Below are positions 32,314 to 43,100 of a stretch of DNA of 64,000 nt, one piece after another (positions within the stretch are counted from its first letter, which is position 1; each line of letters begins with the position of its first letter). A program made the translations under genes and the position numbers. The notes under the pieces were generated by a model that saw nothing but the letters and a program-made list of their open reading frames with translations, did not search any database and had not been told where the DNA came from. Origin of the DNA: Paenibacillus_T sp033239625 (GTDB lineage: Bacteria > Bacillota > Bacilli > Paenibacillales > Paenibacillaceae). The stretch lies in contig NZ_BTCK01000019.1 of the NCBI RefSeq assembly GCF_033239625.1, positions 1 through 64,000 on the forward strand, in the 5' to 3' direction.

Positions 32314-35300
32314 CTAGCGTGGTATTAAGCTGTGTTGAAGGTCGACAATTCGTTCGGCTAGAACAGACAAGCTCTCCGCCTCGTATACCTCTCTCATCGG
32401 TACATCGACCCCAAGCCGCTTGCGTATCTGCCCCACCATCTGCATGACCAATAACGAGTTTCCGCCTAGATCGAAGAAATTGTCCGTTAAGCTGATGCGT
32501 TCGACTTGAAGAACCGTTCTCCATGCCTCGGCGATTGCGCGCTCTGTATCCGTTACGGGTTCAACGATCTCTCGCGCTCTGCTAGTAGGTTTTATATCCA
32601 GCAGCTGCTTGCGATCCACCTTACCGTTGGGCGTCAATGGCAGGGATTCACATACGATAATTTCGGAGGGTATCATGTAGTCTGGCAAGAAGGCTCTTAA
32701 TTCGCGCTTGATCGCCGCCGAGTCAAGCGTGAACCCCGAAGTCGGCACAACGTAAGCGACGATCCGTTTCACCGATTGGTCTCCTTCGTGAACGAGGACC
32801 ACCCCTTCGCCGACGCCAGAAGCTCGGCGAACCGCCGCTTCGATCTCGCCAAGCTCGATGCGGTAACCCCGCAGCTTGATCTGATCATCCATTCGCCGAA
32901 TATATTCAAGCGTGCCATTTTCTCGCCTCTTCACGAGATCGCCCGTGCGGTACATTCGGCTCGCTGTCTTAAAGGGCCGGAACGGATCTTCTACGAACCG
33001 TTCCTGCGTCAAATCGGGGCGATTCCGATAACCTCTGGCCAGTCCTTCCCCTCCAATAAATAACTCGCCGGGCACCCCTGGCGCTACCGGCTTCAACCGG
33101 TCGTCGAGCACATATACGCTCGTGTTATCGATCGGATGTCCAAGACTGACGCTTGCGCCGTTCAAGGCTCCCCACTCGACGCGGTGCACGGTCGACCACA
33201 CCGTCGTTTCGGTCGGACCATACATGTTCCACAATGCTTCGCATCGGTCCAGCAGCCGTGTAGCCAACTCATTCGACAGCGCTTCGCCGCCGCACAGCGC
33301 CGTTATGCGATCGCCTCTCCAGCCTGCATCCAGCATCAATCGCCAAGTCGCCGGCGTCGCTTGCATCATGGTGATTCCGCTCTGCTTCATAAGCTTCATC
33401 AACCGATCTCCGTCAAGCACATCTTGGGCCGATGCAATGACGACGACTGCCCCGACCGTTAATGGCAGGAACAGCTCAAGCAGCGAAATATCGAACGACA
33501 AGGAGGTTACGGCAAGGAGCACATCCTTGCGTTTGATTCCCGGTCTTCGTCTCATCGAGGACAGGAAGTTAACGGCGCTTCGATGGGTCAGCTCAACGCC
33601 TTTGGGCCTTCCGGTCGAACCCGAGGTGTATATCACATACGCTAATTGAGCAGGGTCGCACATCAGATTCAAGTTGCTGTCTTGCTTCTCGCTCAAGCTC
33701 AAGCTGACCTGAGCTTGATCCAAGAGCAGCTGAGGCATGTCAATTCCGCCAAATATTAGAATAGACTGAGAAGTGCTAATGATAGCGGCCGGCTCTGCAT
33801 CCTCAACGATCCAATTCAACCGATCTGCCGGATAAGCAGGGTCGAGAGGCACATAACAGCCCCCCGCCTTCAACACCCCTAGTACGGCTGCCACCAGATC
33901 AGATGAACGCTCTAAGCATATGGCAACAAGCGAGCCGTTCTGGACGCCCATCGCTTGCAGCCGATGAGCGATTTGATTGGCACGGCGATTGAGCCCGTCA
34001 TACGATAAGACGCCATCTTGGAATCTAACAGCCGGCTGATCCGAATATCGTTCCGCCATCGCTTCGAACAGCTGATGGATGCCGCCCTTCGGAATGCGGG
34101 CTTTCGTTCGCCCATGCGCCTCCAACAGGACGGCCAGCTCCTGCTCGGTAAGCATGGACAAACTGCCGGCCTCAGCCTCAGGGCGCTTGGCCATATCCAG
34201 CACTAAAGCACGCAATTGACGAATGAGTTGATTCACGGACGCCGCTTCGAACCAGTTCTTGTCATATTGCATGAGAATGACGTATTCGTCCTCCGGCGCA
34301 ACGGTAACGGTCATCGGATAATTCGTTTGTTCATCAATGTGCAGCGACCGGAACGTAATCTCCTCATCCTGCACGCCAAAAACATCGTTGCGCTGCAAAT
34401 TCTCGAATAGAAGCAAACTTTGAAACAGCGGCTGACGATTTAAGCTGCTCCAACGATGAATCTCCGTTAGCGGCACATGGAAATACTCCCGCGCTTTCGC
34501 CTGTTCCACATGGACGCGCCTCAGCAGCTCGGCGACTTTGTCTTCAACCGTGTAAGTGATGCGTACGGGCAAGCTGTTAATGAACAGCCCTGCCATCTTG
34601 TCCGCCCCAGGCAGATCGGGCGGCCTGCCCGATACAACGGTGCCGAAGACGACATCCGTGCTGCCACTGTATGTACTTAGAAGCAGTGCCCATGCGGTCT
34701 GGAACAGCGTGTTGACGGTTATTCGTTGTTCTCTGGCGAACGATTCCAGCTGCCTGCTCTCTGCTGCGGAGAAAGTCAGCTTCTCCGCTTCTATCGACGG
34801 ATCGCCTGCCTTCAGCCTGGCGTCCGGCAAGCTCGTCGTTTCCGTGAAGCCTTCAAGAACCGATTGCCAATACGCCTTCGCATGGTCCATCCTTCTTTTC
34901 TTGAGCCAGACGATGTAGTCTCGGTACGAAGGCGGCTGCGGCAGTGCAGCCTGTCCGCCTGCCCGAAGCTGCCGGTAAACCTCGAACACCTCGCCTAATA
35001 CAATTCCCACCGACCATCCATCCAGAATGATATGATGGTAGGTCCATACGAACCGGAAAACATCCTCCGTTAATTGAATGAGGAGGTAACGTGCAGGCGG
35101 AGCGGATGAGAGCGAGAAATCTCTGCGCTCGTGCTTCAACGTATGGAACATCATCGCCTGCTGGGCATCATGGTCATGCGTCCGCCAATCCAGCATCCGC
35201 ATCGGCACATCGGCCGCGCTATGCACGGCCTGAACGTTAGCGCTGACGTCCTCCCAATGAAAAGTCGTGCGCAGCGCTGCATGCCGTCGAATCACTTCGT

Positions 35301-35475
35301 TCCAGCTCTGGACGAAAGCGGGGATATCCATTCGGCCTTGAAAATCGAGCGTCGATTGAACGATGTATACGCCCGTTTCCGGTTCATACAGCGTATGGAA
35401 TAAGAGTCCTTCTTGCAGTGGTGTCAAAGGATATGCGTCCTCGATTGTCGCTTTATTCACGAGCGGCTCACTCAC
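32314..35475 (-). CDS. NRPS module C-A-PCP, predicted to load glycine
   Basis: The 1053-aa protein is one elongation module. The condensation domain (about 1-430) has the intact HHIILDGWS motif and opens with YPLTPLQEGLLFH, the style of domains that accept a D-configured upstream residue. The adenylation domain (about 455-960) has YTSGSTGRPKG. Aligning it by eye to GrsA gives pocket residues D-I-L-Q-L-G-M-V-W-(K), which agrees with glycine codes. The carrier domain (about 980-1045) has GGNSL. There is no epimerase (glycine needs none) and no thioesterase, so either another synthetase follows or release is in trans. The start is GTG and overlaps the previous NRPS stop by 8 nt; GGCAGAGG serves as ribosome site. 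It is followed 14 nt later by the exporter ATPase. Confidence 0.88.
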   Translation of the reverse strand: MSEPLVNKATIEDAYPLTPLQEGLLFHTLYEPETGVYIVQSTLDFQGRMDIPAFVQSWNEVIRRHAALRTTFHWEDVSANVQAVHSAADVPMRMLDWRTHDHDAQQAMMFHTLKHERRDFSLSSAPPARYLLIQLTEDVFRFVWTYHHIILDGWSVGIVLGEVFEVYRQLRAGGQAALPQPPSYRDYIVWLKKRRMDHAKAYWQSVLEGFTETTSLPDARLKAGDPSIEAEKLTFSAAESRQLESFAREQRITVNTLFQTAWALLLSTYSGSTDVVFGTVVSGRPPDLPGADKMAGLFINSLPVRITYTVEDKVAELLRRVHVEQAKAREYFHVPLTEIHRWSSLNRQPLFQSLLLFENLQRNDVFGVQDEEITFRSLHIDEQTNYPMTVTVAPEDEYVILMQYDKNWFEAASVNQLIRQLRALVLDMAKRPEAEAGSLSMLTEQELAVLLEAHGRTKARIPKGGIHQLFEAMAERYSDQPAVRFQDGVLSYDGLNRRANQIAHRLQAMGVQNGSLVAICLERSSDLVAAVLGVLKAGGCYVPLDPAYPADRLNWIVEDAEPAAIISTSQSILIFGGIDMPQLLLDQAQVSLSLSEKQDSNLNLMCDPAQLAYVIYTSGSTGRPKGVELTHRSAVNFLSSMRRRPGIKRKDVLLAVTSLSFDISLLELFLPLTVGAVVVIASAQDVLDGDRLMKLMKQSGITMMQATPATWRLMLDAGWRGDRITALCGGEALSNELATRLLDRCEALWNMYGPTETTVWSTVHRVEWGALNGASVSLGHPIDNTSVYVLDDRLKPVAPGVPGELFIGGEGLARGYRNRPDLTQERFVEDPFRPFKTASRMYRTGDLVKRRENGTLEYIRRMDDQIKLRGYRIELGEIEAAVRRASGVGEGVVLVHEGDQSVKRIVAYVVPTSGFTLDSAAIKRELRAFLPDYMIPSEIIVCESLPLTPNGKVDRKQLLDIKPTSRAREIVEPVTDTERAIAEAWRTVLQVERISLTDNFFDLGGNSLLVMQMVGQIRKRLGVDVPMREVYEAESLSVLAERIVDLQHSLIPR

Positions 35476-38400
35476 CCTCTGCCTGTTGGATTTGTTTCAT
35501 AATGCTGAGCAAGTCATTCTGATTCATCTGGGACAGGAAATCCTGCTCCTCTTCTCGTGTCTCCTCAGTGGATAAACAATACGAGATCAACCGTTGCAGC
35601 TGTTCCTTGAACGATGCCATGAAGCCTTCCATGGTCGCAGAATAGAACTGATTCGCGCTGTAAGTCAGAATGAGATGCAGCTTCTTATCCAGTACGAACC
35701 CGTCCAAATGCAATTCGTGGGTTCTGATCGTTGACGCATGCCGGTTCCTTCCGATATTGTGCTGCGAGATGGAGAAACGGCTGCTGTCTGCTTGATGTTG
35801 GTCGAATTGGCCCAAGTAATTCAGAATGATTTGCGGCTTCTGCCGGTTCCTCAATCTTGCTCTTACCGATTCATCCGGGTGCAAGTAGCGAAGCACGCCA
35901 TAACCGATTCCTTTGTTCGGCACCTTGCGAAGTTGTTCCTTCACCTGGCGAAGCAATGCGCCCTCGCCTTCCCGATCATCCACATGAAGGGACAACGGAT
36001 AGGTAGAGGTGAACCAGCCCACCGTCCGGGATAGATCTGCATGGTCGAACAAATCCTCCCGGCCGTGGCCTTCCATCTCGACATGGAGCGTGCTTGAACC
36101 GGTCTTATGCCGATAGGTCAGCCACAAAGCGGCTAGAAGCAGATCGTTCATTTGCAGCTTGTTCAGCTTCGGAATCTGCTGCAGCAGCGCGAGCGTTTCT
36201 TCTTCGCTTAATTGCTCTCTTATCAATAAAGCCGACGCTTCCTCGTTCGTACCTTCCGGCATATCCAGCGTCAGCGCTGAGGCAGCCCCTTCTGGAGACG
36301 TCCAGTATGCCTGCTCCGTCAACATTTCCAAGGAGCTTGCATAGCCGATAAGGTGCTTGCTCCATGCGTGCAAGGATGTTGTTTTTCCAGGCAATGCAAG
36401 CTTCATTCCTTGCTCATACTGCTCATAGGCTTGGGCAAGATCTTCCAGCAGAATTCGCCAGGACACGCCGTCGGTCACGAGATGGTGAGCGATGAACAGC
36501 ACCTGACTCGGACGATCATGACCGCAATCGAACCATACGGCCTGGAACAGCGAGCCCCGCTCTAATTGAAGCTGCGATTGCAGCCTCTCGGAATGCTCGA
36601 CAAGACTAGCGGCCTGCTCCTCTTCCGTAAGCTGCGATAAGTCAATGCGTATGCAGAGCAGCTCAGGATGGACATGCGCGATCTCTGCGTACCATTCATG
36701 AGTGGAGTCGTCCTTCCGGTAGGCAAAGCGCAATGCGTCATGGTGTTCAATCAATGCAGCGACGGCAGCCTGAAGCCCCTCGTAACGAACCCCGATCTGC
36801 GCTTCTACTAGCATGCATTGATTGTAATAATTCGGTACGCGGATGCCTTCGGTTTCGAAGAACCACCGTTGAATCGGCGTCAGCAGCTTCCGCTCGGCTT
36901 GGTCTTCGGCTTCGACGGAAGCGGCCTCGATGATCTCTTCGCTCAATGCAACACTTAATTCCGCTATCGAAGGTGCGCTGTATAACTTAGTCGGGCTAAA
37001 ATGGATTCCTTGCTTATGCGCCTTCGCAACAATCTGGATACCTAGGATCGAATCTCCGCCGAGCTCGAAGAAGTTGTCGCGGAGGCCGATCTGCGGCAAA
37101 CCAAGCACCTCGCTCCAGATTCCGGCCAGTTTCTTTTCCAGCTCCGTTCTTGGCGCCTCTTGTTGTTGAGCTTCGCTCTCGGCTTGCTCAGGCGGCGCTT
37201 CAGGATTCGGCAGCGACGAGCGGTCCACTTTGCCATTGACCGTTAACGGCAGTTGATCCATAAACGTATACGTCGTCGGCACCATGTGCTCCGGCAAGCG
37301 CTCCTTCAGCCATTCCCGAACCGTTGCTGCATTCGCTCCTTGCTTCGCCTCATCGTCCTGCACCAGATAGGCCGCCAGCAGCTTCTCGCCTGAAGGGCCG
37401 GTGCGAACAGCCGCCGCTCCTTCGCGTATGCCTGGGCATCGCACAAGCGCCGCTTCAACCTCGCCTAATTCAACCCGATAACCCCGTATCTTGACTTGAT
37501 CATCCATCCGTCCCAGATATTCAATTACGCCATCCATTCGGTACCTCGCCAAGTCGCCGGTCTTATACAACCGTCCGCCTTCGGCGTCGAATGGATCGGG
37601 AACAAACCGCTGCTCGGTCAGCTCTGGCCGGTTCAAGTAGCCGCGCGCCACGCCCGCTCCGCCGATGTACAATTCGCCCTGCACGCCGACCGGCACTGGC
37701 TGCATCCGCTCGTCCAGAATATACAACCGCGTATTCGCGATCGGACGGCCGATCGGCACTGCCCCCGTCGATGGATCCTGAGGCTGCACTTCATAGATGC
37801 AGCAGCCGACCGTCGTTTCTGTCGGTCCATATTCGTTAATGAGCCGAATGTTCGGGGCATGGTTTCTCCAGTATCGCAGCTGTTCGCCCAGCAGCTGTTC
37901 GCCGCCGATGACGAGCGTTCGGGCGCTCTCCGCCCCATCGGCTTCCGACAGCAGATGGCCTAGCGCGCCAAGATGCGCAGGCGTCAGCTTCACGAGCGTA
38001 TAGTCCGCCTTCCCTCGCAACGTGTCCGCCAGTTCCTCCGCCGCCAGCCGCTTGCCTTCCGGCAGAAGCCGCACGGTTGTGCCGGACAGCAGCGGCACGA
38101 GCACGCTCGTGACCGTCAAGTCGAAGGCGAGCGACGAATGAACAGGCGCTCCCGTTCCTTCCGTCCCTCGGTAATGCGCCGCGGCCCAGGCGACGTAGTT
38201 CATGACGTTCCGATGCTCGATCATGACACCCTTAGGCTGACCGGTCGAACCCGATGTGTACATGACGTACGCTAGATGATGCGGCTCTGCTAAAGCTGGC
38301 TGCTGAATCGCACCTGCATCTGCATCAGTATCGGCGTCCGCGCCAGCAACAGCTTCAAGCCCGTCGAGCAATACGATGTCACCGCGATAATTCGCGAAGC

Positions 38401-40126
38401 GCTGCTCGTGCCCCCGCTCGGTGACAAGCACCGACGCCGAGCTGTCTTCCAACATGAACGCAAGCCGCTCCTGCGGATAGGCCGGGTCGAGCGGCACATA
38501 GGCGCCTCCCGCCTTCAGAATGCCGAGCATGCCGACGATCAGACTTGACGAGCGATCCGCGCATAAGCCGACTCGCATATCCGGTCCAATGCCCTTGGCA
38601 GCCAAGCACATCGCCAATACGTCCGATCGTCTGTCGAGCTCGCGATAGGTCATCTCGCCTTGCTCGTCCACGATCGCCACCGCTTCGGGCGTACGCTTCG
38701 CCTGCGCTGCGAAGGAACGATGGATCAACTGCGGCTCTGCTGCCGTGACGCTTGGTCCTTCTCCCCATTCCGCGAGCATTTGCGTCCGCTCCTGCAGGGT
38801 CGTACTTGGCAGCTCCGCAGCAAGCTTGGTCGAATCTTGCGCGATCGTTTCCAACACCAAGCCCATATGCTTCAACAGCCTGTTCACATCGGAATCGCTA
38901 AACCGCTGAATGTCGTACTCCATCCGAACGAATAAACGCTCTCCCGGCACGACCGTGATGGTCAGCGGGAAATTCGTTCGAACCGTTGCATCGATATCGA
39001 CGAGACCGATGTCCTTCGCCCGCTCCGTCAACGATTCGTCAATCGGGAAGTTCTCGAACACGACAATGCTCTGGAACAGTTGAACGCCGGCAGGCAGCGG
39101 ACTCCAACGCTGAATGCTGCTCAGCGGCGTGAATTCATATTGCAGCGCCTCCGCATGCTCACGTTGAATACGAGACAGCATGGCGGTGATAGACTCCCCA
39201 TCATGAAGTTGAATGCGCACGGGAATCGTATTGATCGTCATGCCGACGACTTCATCAACCCGAGGCAGACTCGCCGGCCGTCCCGATACCGTCGCGCCGA
39301 ACACAACATCTTTATCGCCGCTATAAACGCTTAACAGATGCGCCCAGACGCCTTGAATGGCCGTATTAAGCGTAATTCGATGCTCTCTGGTGAACGAAAC
39401 CAGCTTCGAGGTCGCGTCTGCGGACAACATGAAGCTCTGTTCATCGATCCGAATGACAGCGTCGGCCGTATCCGCTTGCTGCCCGATCTGCAAGGCTGTC
39501 GGCTTATTAAAGCCGCTCAACGCTTGCTCCCAATACGATTGCGCGGCAGCTTCATCCTGGCTTTGCAGCCAGTTCACATAATAGGAGAATGGCATAACAG
39601 GCGCGAGCTCCGGTTCCGCTGATTGGGAATAAGCACGATAGCAGGCGAACAGCTCCTTGGACAAAATGCCGAGCGACCATCCATCCAGCAGTAAGTGGTG
39701 CGTCGTCCATACTAAGTGGCAGGAATCTTGTCCAAGCGAGATCAACGTCAGCCGCATCAGCGGCGGATTCGTAATGTCAAATCCTTGCTTACGGTCCTCT
39801 TCCACAAAACGCTGCAAGGCCGAATGCTGCTCATCCGTACTCAAATGCCGCCAGTCCAGCTTCGCAATCGGAATGTCGACATGATCGAATACGATTTGCA
39901 GCGGCTTCTCGACGGCTTCCCAGACGAAAGCGGATCGCAGCACCGGATGGCGCTGCACAATCGTATTCCAGGAGCGCTCGAAGGCTGCCTCCTTGATCGT
40001 CCCTTGCAAGGTATATCTGAATTGGGCAACGTATAATTCCGAATCCGTTTCGTTGATGCTGTGAAACAACATGCCTCTCTGAACGGGCGTCAACTCGTAT
40101 ATATTTTCAATTTGGGAAGTCTTCAT
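35468..40126 (-). CDS. NRPS module C-A-PCP-E, predicted D-Asn
   Basis: The 1552-aa synthetase holds a condensation domain (about 1-430; HHLLLDGWS, opening YELTPVQRGMLFH as expected after an epimerising module), an adenylation domain (about 460-960; pocket residues D-L-T-K-V-G-E-V-G-(K), the Asn-type code), a carrier domain (about 990-1055, FFELGGDSI as is usual before epimerases) and an epimerisation domain (about 1075-1520; HHLVTDGVSW, EGHGRE, PNKGIGYGVLRY). It would add Asn and invert it to D-Asn. Part of the adenylation domain is identical at DNA level to the second adenylation domain of the preceding synthetase. It starts 3 nt after that gene's stop, with AAGGAGGGG lying over the junction, so the two are coupled. 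Confidence 0.9.
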   Translation of the reverse strand: MKTSQIENIYELTPVQRGMLFHSINETDSELYVAQFRYTLQGTIKEAAFERSWNTIVQRHPVLRSAFVWEAVEKPLQIVFDHVDIPIAKLDWRHLSTDEQHSALQRFVEEDRKQGFDITNPPLMRLTLISLGQDSCHLVWTTHHLLLDGWSLGILSKELFACYRAYSQSAEPELAPVMPFSYYVNWLQSQDEAAAQSYWEQALSGFNKPTALQIGQQADTADAVIRIDEQSFMLSADATSKLVSFTREHRITLNTAIQGVWAHLLSVYSGDKDVVFGATVSGRPASLPRVDEVVGMTINTIPVRIQLHDGESITAMLSRIQREHAEALQYEFTPLSSIQRWSPLPAGVQLFQSIVVFENFPIDESLTERAKDIGLVDIDATVRTNFPLTITVVPGERLFVRMEYDIQRFSDSDVNRLLKHMGLVLETIAQDSTKLAAELPSTTLQERTQMLAEWGEGPSVTAAEPQLIHRSFAAQAKRTPEAVAIVDEQGEMTYRELDRRSDVLAMCLAAKGIGPDMRVGLCADRSSSLIVGMLGILKAGGAYVPLDPAYPQERLAFMLEDSSASVLVTERGHEQRFANYRGDIVLLDGLEAVAGADADTDADAGAIQQPALAEPHHLAYVMYTSGSTGQPKGVMIEHRNVMNYVAWAAAHYRGTEGTGAPVHSSLAFDLTVTSVLVPLLSGTTVRLLPEGKRLAAEELADTLRGKADYTLVKLTPAHLGALGHLLSEADGAESARTLVIGGEQLLGEQLRYWRNHAPNIRLINEYGPTETTVGCCIYEVQPQDPSTGAVPIGRPIANTRLYILDERMQPVPVGVQGELYIGGAGVARGYLNRPELTEQRFVPDPFDAEGGRLYKTGDLARYRMDGVIEYLGRMDDQVKIRGYRVELGEVEAALVRCPGIREGAAAVRTGPSGEKLLAAYLVQDDEAKQGANAATVREWLKERLPEHMVPTTYTFMDQLPLTVNGKVDRSSLPNPEAPPEQAESEAQQQEAPRTELEKKLAGIWSEVLGLPQIGLRDNFFELGGDSILGIQIVAKAHKQGIHFSPTKLYSAPSIAELSVALSEEIIEAASVEAEDQAERKLLTPIQRWFFETEGIRVPNYYNQCMLVEAQIGVRYEGLQAAVAALIEHHDALRFAYRKDDSTHEWYAEIAHVHPELLCIRIDLSQLTEEEQAASLVEHSERLQSQLQLERGSLFQAVWFDCGHDRPSQVLFIAHHLVTDGVSWRILLEDLAQAYEQYEQGMKLALPGKTTSLHAWSKHLIGYASSLEMLTEQAYWTSPEGAASALTLDMPEGTNEEASALLIREQLSEEETLALLQQIPKLNKLQMNDLLLAALWLTYRHKTGSSTLHVEMEGHGREDLFDHADLSRTVGWFTSTYPLSLHVDDREGEGALLRQVKEQLRKVPNKGIGYGVLRYLHPDESVRARLRNRQKPQIILNYLGQFDQHQADSSRFSISQHNIGRNRHASTIRTHELHLDGFVLDKKLHLILTYSANQFYSATMEGFMASFKEQLQRLISYCLSTEETREEEQDFLSQMNQNDLLSIMKQIQQAEGE
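37487..38140 (-). repeat. Adenylation-domain repeat, copy 1
   Basis: These 654 nt, covering the C-terminal two-thirds of the Asn adenylation domain core including the pocket region, read the same as 42146-42799 (offset 4659). Flanks on both sides remain similar but carry scattered differences. Identity was judged by eye, supported by identical antisense frames in both copies. Confidence 0.85.
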
Positions 40127-40129
40127 GCT

Positions 40130-43100
40130 CTAAGCCCCTCCTTGTTTCAACGAATATTTATTCAAGATGGATTTCAAATCGTCAGCCGAAATCCGGGCAT
40201 TCGGGAAGTCGGACGGCGTGAAAGCAGGCTCTTTCACTTCAAGACAATGGGCGATCAGCTTACGCAGCTCTTCTAGATAACGATCAGCTGCCTTCTGAAT
40301 CGTCTCCTTACGGAACTTGCGCTCGCTGAATGTCCAGGATAGATGAAGCTTGCCTGATACGACCCATCCGTCGATGCCTAGCAGATGGGAACTCACGCTG
40401 CCGGGATCGACCATTGCTCCTGATCGATAAGGCGCTAACCCATTGTCGGACTGTTCTTCGTCCGGTGATTGATACTGTCCTAGATAATTGAATCGAACCG
40501 ATCGCTGTGCAAGCGAGGCAAGCGCTTCCGATATCGCCGGGTCGGTCGTTAAGTACCGAAGCATGCCATAGGCAACCCCTTTGTTCGGGATTCGACGCAG
40601 CTGTTCCTTGACGGCGACGAGCGTCTCTCCCGGACCGGATTTCCCCGACTTGTCCAACAATACGGGATACATCGAAGTAAACCATCCGACCGTTCTCGTT
40701 ACATCGATTGACGTCGTCCCGATCTCTTCCCGTCCATGTCCTTCCAGATCGATGGACAAGGTTGGACGCAGTGTCCATGGTTCCATGCTGGAGACTAACG
40801 CGCTTAGCAGCAGATCGTTAATTTGCGTACGATACGCTTTATTCGCATCCGATAACAGATTTCGGGTTTCTTCCTCTCCCAGCTCAATCGTAATTCGTCC
40901 GCTATATTGTTCGAGGTTGTCGCCTTCCGGCCAATCCACCGGAATTGCTGCGCTGTCGTCCGATACTTGGGACTTCCAGAATGCCGCCTCCTTCTTGACT
41001 TGCTCCGTCTGAGCAGCTTCATGCTGCATATCCGCCCAGCGCTGGAAAGACGCAGTTTTGTTCGGAAGCTGAATCGAATTCCGTTGTTGGAGCTGACTAT
41101 GCGCCGTTTGCCAATCCTCCAGAAGAATGCGCCACGATAAGCCGTCTACGGCCAAGTGATGGACAACAAGGAGCAAATATGCGCTTTGATCCACGCCTCG
41201 GAAGAACAGCCCTGCTCGCATGATTGGCCCGTTCGCCAAATTCAAGCTTCGCTGCAATCGTTCGCAGGTCGACTCAATCAACTGCTGCATATCCTTCTCT
41301 TCTGTATGGGTCACATCAATCCATACGAGGGGGTCCTGCTCTTCATTCACCTCTGCTTGCCGCAGGACGGGACTATCATTAAGGACATCCATTCGGATGC
41401 GCAGCGCGTCATGATGCCGAATTAGCGCTTGCAAGATCTCGCGATGCTGCGCCTCGCCGATATGGCCAGGAACTTGGATGAACATCGATTGATTGTAATG
41501 GTATCGATTCGGTATGTTCTGGTCGTAGAACCATCGAATGATCGGCGTTGCCTTCAACTCACCCGTCACCTTGTCATCATTGGCTGGCGTTACGCCATTA
41601 ATATAAGAAGCAACCTTCGCCAATCGGCTGACGGTTTGCCATTCGAATAGCTGTTTCGGCTTCAATTGAATGCCTCTGGCATTGCCGATCGATACGACTC
41701 GGAAGGCCATGATCGAGTCTCCGCCCAGCTCGAAGAAATTGTCGTGAAGGCCGATATGCGGCACGCCGAGCACCTCGCTCCAGATCGCAGCCAGCTTCTC
41801 CTCCATCTCGGTTCTCGGCGCCTCGGACGCTGCTTCGATTACTTCCCGTTCAGGCACTTCGGGATCTGGCAGCGACGCGCGATCCACCTTGCCATTGATC
41901 GTCAGCGGCAGCTTATTCATAAACCGATACGCCGTCGGCACCATATGCTCCGGCAAGCGCTCCTTCAGCCATTCTCGAACCGCCGCTGCGTTCGTGCCTG
42001 ACTTCGCCTCATCGTCCTGCACCAGATAGGCCGCCAGCAGCTTGTCGCCTGATTGGCCGGTGCGAACAGCCGCCGCTCCTTCACGTATGCCTGGGCATCG
42101 CACAAGCGCCGCTTCGACCTCGCCTAATTCGATGCGGTAACCCTTTATCTTGACTTGATCATCCATCCGTCCCAGATATTCAATTACGCCATCCATTCGG
42201 TACCTCGCCAAGTCGCCGGTCTTATACAACCGTCCGCCTTCGGCGTCGAATGGATCGGGAACAAACCGCTGCTCGGTCAGCTCTGGCCGGTTCAAGTAGC
42301 CGCGCGCCACGCCCGCTCCGCCGATGTACAATTCGCCCTGCACGCCGACCGGCACTGGCTGCATCCGCTCGTCCAGAATATACAACCGCGTATTCGCGAT
42401 CGGACGGCCGATCGGCACTGCCCCCGTCGATGGATCCTGAGGCTGCACTTCATAGATGCAGCAGCCGACCGTCGTTTCTGTCGGTCCATATTCGTTAATG
42501 AGCCGAATGTTCGGGGCATGGTTTCTCCAGTATCGCAGCTGTTCGCCCAGCAGCTGTTCGCCGCCGATGACGAGCGTTCGGGCGCTCTCCGCCCCATCGG
42601 CTTCCGACAGCAGATGGCCTAGCGCGCCAAGATGCGCAGGCGTCAGCTTCACGAGCGTATAGTCCGCCTTCCCTCGCAACGTGTCCGCCAGTTCCTCCGC
42701 CGCCAGCCGCTTGCCTTCCGGCAGAAGCCGCACGGTTGTGCCGGACAGCAGCGGCACGAGCACGCTCGTGACCGTCAAGTCGAAGGCGAGCGACGAATGG
42801 ACAGGCGCTCCCGTTCCTTCTGTCCCTCGGTAATGCGCCGCGGCCCAGTCGACGTAGTTCATGACGTTCCGATGCTCGATCATGACGCCCTTAGGCTGAC
42901 CGGTCGAACCCGATGTGTACATGACATACGCCAGATGATGAGGCTCTGCTGAAGCTGGCTGGATCACACCTGTATCTGTATCTGTATCTGTATTGGTATC
43001 GGCATTCGCGTCCGCGTCGGCAGCCGCTTCAAGCTCATCGAGCAGCACGATGTCCCCGCGGTAATTCGCGAAACGCTGCTCGTGCCCCCGCTCGGTGACG

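Noticed and set aside
32300..32524. N-terminal extension of the ABC ATPase
   Set aside because: The extra 75 codons overlap the end of the Gly NRPS in another frame, resemble no transporter sequence, and the internal ATG at 32299 has an AGGAGG site.
37496..42622. Two identical 155-codon plus-strand frames
   Set aside because: They are the antisense strand of the duplicated adenylation-domain segment, not a duplicated small gene or mobile element.
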